DNA of 64,000 bases from Capnocytophaga sputigena. Lineage in GTDB: Bacteria > Bacteroidota > Bacteroidia > Flavobacteriales > Flavobacteriaceae. This document shows, piece after piece, positions 56,011 to 62,796 of this stretch (positions are counted from its first letter, which is position 1; each line of letters starts with the position of its first letter). The translations under genes were made by a program, and so were the position numbers. The stretch is taken from contig NZ_UAVP01000003.1 of NCBI RefSeq assembly GCF_900446695.1, positions 496,001 to 560,000 of the forward strand, in the 5' to 3' direction. The notes under the pieces are model-generated. The model was not told the DNA's origin. It made no database searches and saw nothing but the letters and a program-made list of their open reading frames with translations.

Positions 56011-58781
56011 GGGATAAATACTTCAGCTATGGCTTGGCTGTGACGTTTGCGGTCACGAGTATGGCTACCAGAGGCAGGGGCTGCATAAGCAGGGGTACCT
56101 ACATAACGCCATTTTACCAAATCAAAATTCATTAGCATATAGCCATAAGCGCCCATATTTTTTGGTTCTTCCTGCGCCCAAACAAAATCGGTGGCGTGAG
56201 CATATTTGGCAATTACTGCTTTGAGTTGCTCTACAGGCAATGGGAACAACTGCTCAATACGTACCAAGGCTATATCGTCTCTACCTAACTTTTCATGCTC
56301 GGCATAGAGGTCGTAGTAATAACGACCTGAACAGAATACTACTCGTTTTACCTTTTCAGCATTAGCGATAGGGTCGTCGAGCACTTCTTGGAAATGACCT
56401 GCTGCTAAATCGTCTACCGTTGAAATTACTTGTGGGTGACGCAACAAACTCTTAGGAGTGAATACTACTAATGGCTTGCGGAAATTTGTTTTCATTTGGC
56501 GGCGCAAGAGGTGGAAGAAGTTAGCCGGGGTAGTACAATTGGTTACATACATATTGTTTTCAGCACAGAGTTGCAAATAGCGTTCTATACGTGCTGAGGA
56601 GTGTTCAGCTCCTTGTCCTTCATAACCGTGAGGGAGTAATATCACTATACCGTCCTGAGTTTTCCATTTGCCTTCGCCACAACAAACATACTGATCAAGC
56701 ATTATTTGAGCGCCATTGGAGAAGTCGCCAAACTGTGCTTCCCAAATTGTGAGTGTTCGTGGGCTTGCCATTGCATAGCCATACTCATACCCCAAGACTC
56801 CATATTCAGACAACAATGAATTATAGATATGGAAAGTACCAGTTGCCAGCTGTTTAGCTTTAAGGTCTTGCAAGAAACATACTTCTTCTTCAGTATCTTC
56901 AGTTTTAATCACAGCGTGGCGATGTGAGAAAGTACCGCGTTGTACGTCTTCCCCAGTGATGCGCACATCAAAACCTTCGGTGAGGAGCGAACCATAAGCT
57001 AATAGTTCAGCCATTCCCCAATCGATATGGTTATTAGCATACGCCTCTTTACGATCGGCGATAATCTTTTTCACTTTATTAATAAAAGGTTTATCGGCAG
57101 GCAATTCGGTAAGTACGGCAGCTATTTCGTCAAGTTTTTCTTTAGGGATAGAAGTATCTACCTTTTGTAGCATTTCCTGAGGTGAGGCAATTTCAAAGCC
57201 CTGCCATTCGGTTTGCATAAAAGGTTTTAATATCGTAAGTGGTTCTTTCCGTGAAGCTTCAAGACAAGTATCGAGATATGCTTTGTAAGCATTTTCTATT
57301 TCGGTAACATACGTTTGTTGGGTAATCCCCTCCCCTATTAGTTTTTGTGCATAGATATGGAAAGGATTGTCGTGTTTACTGATGGTTTTATACATTATTG
57401 GCTGAGAGAAACGCGGTTCGTCACCCTCGTTATGACCGTATTTACGATAGCCAAAAAGATTGATATACACATCTTTGCCAAAGGTTTGACGGTAATCGGT
57501 AGCTAAAATGAAAGCGTGTACAACAGCTTCGGCATCATCGGCATTGATGTGAAGTACAGGAGATTCGTTCATTTTTGCAATATCGGTGCAGTAGAGAGAA
57601 GAACGCGAGTCGGAAAAATTAGCAGTAAATCCAACTTGGTTGTTCACTACGATATGAACAGTACCTCCATTGGTAAAGCCACGCAAGCCGCACATCTGTA
57701 CCGTTTCGTATACTATACCTTGCCCTGCAACAGCAGCATCACCGTGAATGAGTATTGGCAAGGCTTGACGTATATTTCCTTGACAGTAACGATCTTGTTT
57801 AGCGCGTGTAATTCCTCCTACGAGAGCATTAACAGCTTCGAGGTGTGAGGGGTTAGGCACTAAGTTCATATCTACTGTTTTTCCAGTGCGAGTAGTGCGA
57901 TTGATAGTAATACCCAAGTGGTATTTCACATCACCATCGAACCAATCGTCCATTTCGTAATCTTTACCGTCGAACTCAGAGAATATATCTTGTGGATTTT
58001 TGTGGAATATATTAGCTAATACATTTAGTCGACCGCGGTGAGCCATACCGAGCACCACGTGTTTTACACCTTGTTCGGCAGCTGCTTCGACCATAAAATC
58101 GAGACCCGCTACAAGGCTATCATTACCTTCTAATGAAAATCGTTTTTGACCTACATATTTAGTATGAAGGAAGTTCTCAAAAGAAGCAGCTTCGTTGAGT
58201 TTTTGAAGAATTTGAAGTTTTTCTTCTTTGGAAAACTGAGTAGTATTATGGTTTTGTTGTAGTCGTTTAATGAACCACTCACGCTCTTCGGTATTGCGAA
58301 TGTGTTGAAACTCTACCCCTATAGATTTACAATAGGTAGCTTGGAGTTTTTCTACAATAGTATTAAGAGTTGAAGGGGCTAAGCCTATTTCGCGAGCAGC
58401 ATCGAAAGTAGTATTCAAATCGGCTGCTGTTAGTCCGTAGTTTTCGATAGCCAAAGTAGGGGTATAAGGCTCGCGAGGGCGTAGAGGGTTGATTTGTGCG
58501 AATAAGTGTCCGTTAGTGCGATAACCATTGATGAGGTTGAGCACAGCAAACTCTTTTTTGACCTTATCGAGAAGGGCAGGGTTCTCGCCGCTCGCTACTT
58601 GTTGTGCCATTACTGGTACGGCTTCTTCAACGGAAGTGCCATATTGCTCTTGGGCAAAATCAAAACCTTGGAAGAAAGCGCGCCAACTGGGTTCTACCGC
58701 ATCGGGGTTTTCTAAATACTTATCGTATAAATCGCCGAAAAAAGCCGTACTTGCGGCATTCAAGAAAGAATACTTATCCAT
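56007..58781 (-). CDS. sucA: 2-oxoglutarate dehydrogenase E1 component
   Basis: The 924-residue thiamine-diphosphate enzyme decarboxylates 2-oxoglutarate in the TCA cycle. The N-terminal 2-oxogl_dehyd_N motif is SFLNAASTAFFGDLYDKYLE (5-24). Catalytic and cofactor segments include GMAHRGRLNVL, GDAAVAGQGIVYET and VNNQVGFT. The transketolase-like C-terminal half begins around IDWGMAELLAYGSLL. Length is normal. It has an ideal promoter at 58822-58851. The last codon and the TAG stop coincide with a palindromic repeat, so the element may have set the exact C-terminus (AEVFIP). sucB is not adjacent. Confidence 0.97.
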   Translation of the reverse strand: MDKYSFLNAASTAFFGDLYDKYLENPDAVEPSWRAFFQGFDFAQEQYGTSVEEAVPVMAQQVASGENPALLDKVKKEFAVLNLINGYRTNGHLFAQINPLRPREPYTPTLAIENYGLTAADLNTTFDAAREIGLAPSTLNTIVEKLQATYCKSIGVEFQHIRNTEEREWFIKRLQQNHNTTQFSKEEKLQILQKLNEAASFENFLHTKYVGQKRFSLEGNDSLVAGLDFMVEAAAEQGVKHVVLGMAHRGRLNVLANIFHKNPQDIFSEFDGKDYEMDDWFDGDVKYHLGITINRTTRTGKTVDMNLVPNPSHLEAVNALVGGITRAKQDRYCQGNIRQALPILIHGDAAVAGQGIVYETVQMCGLRGFTNGGTVHIVVNNQVGFTANFSDSRSSLYCTDIAKMNESPVLHINADDAEAVVHAFILATDYRQTFGKDVYINLFGYRKYGHNEGDEPRFSQPIMYKTISKHDNPFHIYAQKLIGEGITQQTYVTEIENAYKAYLDTCLEASRKEPLTILKPFMQTEWQGFEIASPQEMLQKVDTSIPKEKLDEIAAVLTELPADKPFINKVKKIIADRKEAYANNHIDWGMAELLAYGSLLTEGFDVRITGEDVQRGTFSHRHAVIKTEDTEEEVCFLQDLKAKQLATGTFHIYNSLLSEYGVLGYEYGYAMASPRTLTIWEAQFGDFSNGAQIMLDQYVCCGEGKWKTQDGIVILLPHGYEGQGAEHSSARIERYLQLCAENNMYVTNCTTPANFFHLLRRQMKTNFRKPLVVFTPKSLLRHPQVISTVDDLAAGHFQEVLDDPIANAEKVKRVVFCSGRYYYDLYAEHEKLGRDDIALVRIEQLFPLPVEQLKAVIAKYAHATDFVWAQEEPKNMGAYGYMLMNFDLVKWRYVGTPAYAAPASGSHTRDRKRHSQAIAEVFIP

Positions 58782-58821
58782 AAAATAGCAATTGTTTCGT
58801 TTGTCTTTCGTTAATAATAGG

Positions 58822-58851
58822 CAAAGGTAGTATTTTGTTTTGAATTAACAA
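58822..58851 (-). promoter_or_regulatory. sucA promoter
   Basis: On the minus strand TTG (58849-58851) and TACCTTTG (58822-58829) are separated by 19 bases, giving a leader of about 34 bases. Confidence 0.75.
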
Positions 58852-59063
58852 GGGGATTTATATTAAAAAAAACAATATTTTTATAAATGGCTGATTTTCA
58901 ATCATATTGAGAAACGAAATAAAAACACGAGTTATAAGCTCGCGCCAGCGGGGAGTTTGCATCAGCGAGAAAAACTCAGATAATCTTGGAGTGTCTCAAA
59001 GGAGGTAATACTGTTATTAGAAAAATCTATTGAATTTAATTATGTTATTTGATAAAACTATTG
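58852..59063. other. Intergenic spacer between sucA and dps
   Basis: This part of the 319-base spacer has no convincing gene. It includes a GC-richer patch (about 58927-58977) with two short inverted repeats: CGAG/CTCG around TTATAAG, and GAGTTT/AAACTC around a 13-base loop. This may be a degraded palindromic repeat. Confidence 0.45.
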
Positions 59064-59071
59064 TAATTTTG
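59064..59071 (+). promoter_or_regulatory. Putative dps promoter (-7 box)
   Basis: TAATTTTG lies 30 bases before the dps ATG. A TTTG at 59048-59051 is too close (12 bases) to be a normal -33 box, so the promoter may depend on an activator. Confidence 0.5.
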
Positions 59072-59100
59072 CAGCGTAGAATTAAAAAAATAACAACATT

Positions 59101-59580
59101 ATGAAATTAAATACCTTAGGGCTTGATAAAGCCAAAGTAGAAAAAGAAATCGGCTTGCTAAATGTATTGCTTGCCAACTATCAAACGTATTACCAAAACT
59201 TGCGCGGTGTACACTGGAACATCAAAGGGAAACGTTTCTTTGAACTTCACGTGAAATTTGAAGAGCTTTACACTACCGCTCAAGAACAAGTAGACGAAAT
59301 TGCTGAACGTATTCTCACCCTCGGTGGCGTACCTTTCCACACTCTCGAAAGCTATGTGAAACACACTTCTGTACCTGTAGGTGAAAATATTTTTGACGAT
59401 GATAAAACTGTGCGTTTGGTAATCGATACTCTTAGTGCGCTATTGCCTTTGGAAAGAGAATTGTTGAACTTTTCTGACGAAATAGGCGATGAAGGTACCA
59501 ACTCACTAATGAGCGACTTTATCTCTGGACAAGAAAAAACAATTTGGATGCTCAAAGCTTACCTTAATGAAGTGGTATAA
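59101..59580 (+). CDS. dps: Dps-family ferritin-like DNA-protection protein
   Basis: The 159-residue protein has the Dps four-helix bundle. The intersubunit ferroxidase ligands are in register with E. coli Dps: His38 (GVHWNIKG), His50, Glu54 (Asp in E. coli), Asp65 and Glu69 (QVDEIAERIL). Such dodecamers oxidise and store iron, using hydrogen peroxide, and protect DNA under oxidative or starvation stress. The N-terminal tail is short with few lysines, so DNA binding is uncertain. It is monocistronic, with a hairpin terminator 24 bases after the stop. Confidence 0.95.
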   Translation: MKLNTLGLDKAKVEKEIGLLNVLLANYQTYYQNLRGVHWNIKGKRFFELHVKFEELYTTAQEQVDEIAERILTLGGVPFHTLESYVKHTSVPVGENIFDDDKTVRLVIDTLSALLPLERELLNFSDEIGDEGTNSLMSDFISGQEKTIWMLKAYLNEVV

Positions 59581-59603
59581 TCAATTGATTATTGACAATT
59601 GAC

Positions 59604-59640
59604 AAAGTGCGGTGTTTCATATTGAACATCGCACTTTTTG
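59604..59640 (+). terminator. dps terminator
   Basis: A 13-bp stem with one G-T pair, AAAGTGCGGTGTT (59604-59616) with AACATCGCACTTT (59625-59637), is followed by TTG TTTT. Nearly the same stem is used in the pyrB terminator at 60812. Confidence 0.85.
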
Positions 59641-59682
59641 TTTTGGAGGGAGGTGCGAGCCGCACGGGCAATGATAGGAGGT

Positions 59683-59808
59683 GGTGGGAACGGTGGGAAT
59701 GGTGGGAGCGGTGGGAGTGGTGAGAATGATGGGAGCGGTGGGAATGATGGGAGCGGTGGGAATGATGGGAGCGGTGGGAATGATGGGAGCGGTGGGAATG
59801 ATGGGAGT
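59683..59808 (+). repeat. G-rich 9/18-bp minisatellite upstream of pyrB
   Basis: Fourteen consecutive 9-bp units fill exactly 126 bases. The early units are GGTGGGAAC/T or GGTGGGAGC/T. From 59719 they alternate as GGTGRGAAT-GATGGGAGC/T, giving five 18-bp units. The plus strand has many GGG runs and could form G-quadruplexes. Both strands are open in frames coding Gly/Asn/Asp/Ser or Pro/Phe/Leu/Ser repeats, but no ribosome-binding or family support makes them genes. The array ends ten bases before the pyrB -33 box. Confidence 0.92.
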
Positions 59809-59817
59809 AAAAAATTG

Positions 59818-59847
59818 TTGTTAATTGAGAAATTATTATTACTTTTG
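59818..59847 (+). promoter_or_regulatory. pyrB promoter
   Basis: TTG (59818-59820) and TACTTTTG (59840-59847) are separated by 19 bases, an ideal match. The leader before the ATG at 59874 is about 20 bases. The minisatellite lies immediately upstream. Confidence 0.8.
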
Positions 59848-59873
59848 CACAACCACTTAAAAAAGAATATAAA

Positions 59874-60794
59874 ATGAGTGCATTGAGTGTGAATCACCTA
59901 TTGGGTATCAAGTATATCACTGAAAAGGATATACAGTTAATTTTTGAGACTGCTGACCACTTTAAGGAGGTCATCAACCGTCCTATTAAAAAAGTGCCTT
60001 CACTGCGCGACATTACTATTGCTAATCTTTTCTTCGAGAATAGTACACGCACCCGCCTATCATTTGAATTGGCAGAAAAACGCCTCTCTGCTGATGTGAT
60101 TAATTTTTCGGCTTCACAATCTTCAGTAACCAAAGGAGAAACCTTAGTAGATACTGTAAACAATATCTTATCAATGAAAGTGGATATGATAGTAATGCGC
60201 CACCCTAACCCTGGTGCGGGAGTATTTCTATCACAACACGTAAAAGCATCGATTGTAAATGCTGGTGATGGAGCTCACGAACACCCTACTCAGGCACTTT
60301 TAGATTCATACTCTATACGAGAACGTTTGGGCGAGGTTGCTGGTAAGAAAGTAGTGATTGTAGGCGATATATTGCACTCACGCGTGGCACTCTCCAATAT
60401 TTTTGCGCTCCATAAACAAGGTGCTGAAGTGATGGTATGCGGTCCTCAAACACTTATTCCTAAATATATACACGAGTTAGATGTGAAAGTAGAAACTAAC
60501 TTGCGCAAAGCACTAAATTGGTGTGATGTAGCTAATATGTTACGCATCCAAAACGAGCGTTTAGACATTAGTTATTTCCCTTCTACACGTGAATATGTAC
60601 AACAATATGGACTTACTAAAGAAATATTAGATAGTTTAGACAAAGAAATTGTGATTATGCACCCAGGTCCTATCAATCGAGGGGTAGAAATCACTAGCGA
60701 AGTAGCTGATAGTGAGCAATCGATTATCTTACAACAAGTAGAAAATGGGGTTGCTATACGAATGGCGGTAATTTATTTATTAGCTAACAAGTAA
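59874..60794 (+). CDS. pyrB: Aspartate carbamoyltransferase catalytic subunit
   Basis: The 306-residue cytosolic enzyme condenses carbamoyl phosphate and aspartate, the first committed step of pyrimidine synthesis. Motifs: the carbamoyl-phosphate loop FFENSTRTRLSFE (about 50-62), HPNPGAG, GDGAHEHPTQALLDSYSI and the C-terminal HPGPINRGVE. No regulatory subunit gene (pyrI) and no pyrR follow. It is a single-gene unit between its own promoter and terminator, with a G-rich repeat upstream that may affect expression. Confidence 0.97.
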   Translation: MSALSVNHLLGIKYITEKDIQLIFETADHFKEVINRPIKKVPSLRDITIANLFFENSTRTRLSFELAEKRLSADVINFSASQSSVTKGETLVDTVNNILSMKVDMIVMRHPNPGAGVFLSQHVKASIVNAGDGAHEHPTQALLDSYSIRERLGEVAGKKVVIVGDILHSRVALSNIFALHKQGAEVMVCGPQTLIPKYIHELDVKVETNLRKALNWCDVANMLRIQNERLDISYFPSTREYVQQYGLTKEILDSLDKEIVIMHPGPINRGVEITSEVADSEQSIILQQVENGVAIRMAVIYLLANK

Positions 60795-60811
60795 CAGGTA
60801 ACAGATAAGAG

Positions 60812-60850
60812 AAAGCGCGATGTTTTTGAATGATAAACATCGCACTTTTT
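60812..60850. terminator. Terminator between pyrB and the BASS transporter gene
   Basis: A 14-bp stem with one mismatch, AAAGCGCGATGTTT (60812-60825) with AAACATCGCACTTT (60835-60848), precedes a T run on the plus strand. The same stem family ends dps. It sits between convergent genes and may also stop the minus-strand transcript, though the U-run there is weaker. Confidence 0.8.
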
Positions 60851-60866
60851 TATTTATCAGTTGTTG

Positions 60867-61733
60867 TTATCTTTTTAGTCTGATGGTGATAAGGGCAAAA
60901 GCAAAAGTTGTAAAGAAAGAAAAAATTGCATAGACAAGGGCAGGTTTGGTCATATCGGTATTGCCGATGAGAGTACCTGCTACCAATATGGCTAAAGCGG
61001 TATTTTGCAAACCTACTTCTATACTGATAGTTGTTGCTTGTACGCCTGAAAGTTTAAAGTTTTTTAAAGCAATAAAATAACTGAGTATCATTGCGCTGAG
61101 ATGCATTAGTAGTGTAGCAGGCAAAAGACGAATTATTTCGTCTACCAAGATACCACTACCTCCTGATTGTTTATCTCCAAAGAATTTAATAAAAAACACA
61201 ATTCCTAATAATATCGTATTGATAACCTTTAAAGGAAAACGAATTTTAAGAGATATATTAGGGAAAAATCGGTTGAAGAATAAACCCAACAATGCTGGAA
61301 TGATAATGATTTTAGCTACTTCCCATACCATATTAAGGATAGGCAAGGAAACCTCAGTATGACTGCCCATAAAGGCTGCTACTGCCCAATTAGAAAGCAA
61401 CGGAATGGTGAGTAGAATGAGCAGACTATTGATAGCGGTGAGGGCTACTGCCAAAGCGGTATCTGCTTTGATGAGATAACTAATGAAATTAGAAGTAGTT
61501 CCGCCAGGACATATTGAGACAATGATAAGTCCTACTTTTTCGGCTGGAGTAAGATTAGCTAATTCAGCAATAATAAAAGCGCAGATAGGCAGGAAGACCA
61601 TCTGCAAGAAAAGCCCCAAGTATAGGGGCTTTGATTTTTTGAATATATTCTCGAAATCGGCAAAGCGGAGGGAACTGCCTATCGCAAAAGTGATAAGCAT
61701 CAATACTGCCGAAAGAAGATAATCTATAAACAT
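60867..61733 (-). CDS. Bile acid:sodium symporter (BASS) family transporter
   Basis: The 288-residue inner-membrane protein has about nine to ten hydrophobic helices. The family hallmark CPGGTTSNFISYLIKADTALAVALTA lies at about 75-100 and EVGLQNTALA near 240. BASS proteins use sodium to import organic anions; bacterial substrates include pantoate and other small acids, rarely bile acids. The real substrate cannot be read here. It starts 16 bases after the lipoprotein gene stop and is probably co-transcribed with it. Confidence 0.9.
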   Translation of the reverse strand: MFIDYLLSAVLMLITFAIGSSLRFADFENIFKKSKPLYLGLFLQMVFLPICAFIIAELANLTPAEKVGLIIVSICPGGTTSNFISYLIKADTALAVALTAINSLLILLTIPLLSNWAVAAFMGSHTEVSLPILNMVWEVAKIIIIPALLGLFFNRFFPNISLKIRFPLKVINTILLGIVFFIKFFGDKQSGGSGILVDEIIRLLPATLLMHLSAMILSYFIALKNFKLSGVQATTISIEVGLQNTALAILVAGTLIGNTDMTKPALVYAIFSFFTTFAFALITIRLKR

Positions 61734-61749
61734 CGGTAATTAAATTTTT

Positions 61750-62667
61750 CTAATAAGTGTAAGTATATTTGGCTTTATGGTTATTGTTTTTCTTATACTC
61801 CATTGACTTAGGGGTGTTGTCACTATTCCATTGATAATGGAAAGAGCGAGTGGCGTTTTCTAAATCTTGATAATCTGCGTGAGTGTTGTTGTACAAATTA
61901 TTTGTATAAGCAACAACATTGTGAGCGACTGTTCTCAAAAGAGGGTCTCTGTAATAATCGCCATAGTAGTTGTTGTTTGTTGCTATTTCTATTTCAGCTA
62001 AATACTTAAATACATCACGCTGAAAGATATTAGGTTTGTTGTCGTATTGATAAGAACAAGTACCTTCAGTTGTGGCATCGGGAACATTACCAATATAAGT
62101 TATTTTTTTGAAAGAGGCAATAGTACCATCAGCATTAAGTGTATAGGTAAAGCGGTCATTTTCAGCTTTTCCTATTTCTTGTGAAATCATTTTTATTGTG
62201 TTGGCACTATAAGTATAAGCATAATTCGTTTTCTTAGAATTATATGTTATCGTTTTGGTGCTCACTTTCCCTTCTACATACTGATAGTTTATTTTTAGAA
62301 CATTATCATTACGAGTGATTGATTGCAACACACCTCCGTTATAATCGAAGGTATAAGTATGATTTTTATTGCTTTGAGAGTTACTATTAACAGCTATAGA
62401 GGTAATTAGATTACCATTGTAGTTGATAGTGTAAGCTTCATCGGTAGTAGGAGTGCCGTTATCAACTATTTTTTTGGTAAAAGAGGTGATTTTATTACCA
62501 CTATCAAGAGTATAGCTCTCAGTGGTTTTAACCATACCTATATTGCTTACTTCTTCTTTTACAATTGTTTTAGGGAAAGCACCGCCATAAGTAGTTTCAT
62601 TGTTGTCATCTTTTTTACAAGAGAACAAACTAAGGGTCATTACTGCTAATAATACTGTTTTTTTCAT
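61750..62667 (-). CDS. Lipoprotein with possible surface-export signal
   Basis: The 305-residue protein has a lipobox (LSLFSC, Cys17) followed by KKDDNN. This resembles the K-D-D/E lipoprotein export signal shown for Capnocytophaga surface lipoproteins. The rest is a beta-rich repeat-like region with many Y-T-Y and N-G-N-L-I-T-S-I type strands, similar to DUF4595-like or RHS/YD-like folded lipoproteins. Function unknown. It has its own promoter (62690-62720) and precedes the BASS transporter gene. Confidence 0.82.
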   Translation of the reverse strand: MKKTVLLAVMTLSLFSCKKDDNNETTYGGAFPKTIVKEEVSNIGMVKTTESYTLDSGNKITSFTKKIVDNGTPTTDEAYTINYNGNLITSIAVNSNSQSNKNHTYTFDYNGGVLQSITRNDNVLKINYQYVEGKVSTKTITYNSKKTNYAYTYSANTIKMISQEIGKAENDRFTYTLNADGTIASFKKITYIGNVPDATTEGTCSYQYDNKPNIFQRDVFKYLAEIEIATNNNYYGDYYRDPLLRTVAHNVVAYTNNLYNNTHADYQDLENATRSFHYQWNSDNTPKSMEYKKNNNHKAKYTYTY

Positions 62668-62689
62668 TTTTAAATATTTTTAATGGCGA

Positions 62690-62720
62690 CAAAGGTAGCA
62701 ATAATTTTTCAATTAGCCAA
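62690..62720 (-). promoter_or_regulatory. Promoter of the lipoprotein-BASS operon
   Basis: On the minus strand TTG (62718-62720) and TACCTTTG (62690-62697) are separated by 20 bases. The leader would be about 15 bases. Confidence 0.75.
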
Positions 62721-62741
62721 TTTGTCAATTAGCAAAATAAC

Positions 62742-62777
62742 AAAAGGACTGCCAGAAATACTCTGGACAGTCCTTTT
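62742..62777 (-). terminator. Terminator after the third adhesin gene
   Basis: AAAAGGACTG and CAGA pair with TCTG and CAGTCCTTTT, leaving one bulged position, around a short loop. On the minus strand TTTTGTTATTTT follows. It lies about 20 bases beyond the stop at 62797. Confidence 0.75.
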
Positions 62778-62796
62778 TATCTATGAACTCATTTAA

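Noticed and set aside
59638-59877. Open frame coding a Gly/Asn/Asp/Ser repeat (79 residues) and an opposite-strand Pro-rich frame
   Set aside because: Both result from a 9-bp repeat that cannot contain stops in these frames. The plus frame runs through the pyrB promoter and into pyrB's start; there is no ribosome-binding site or known family.
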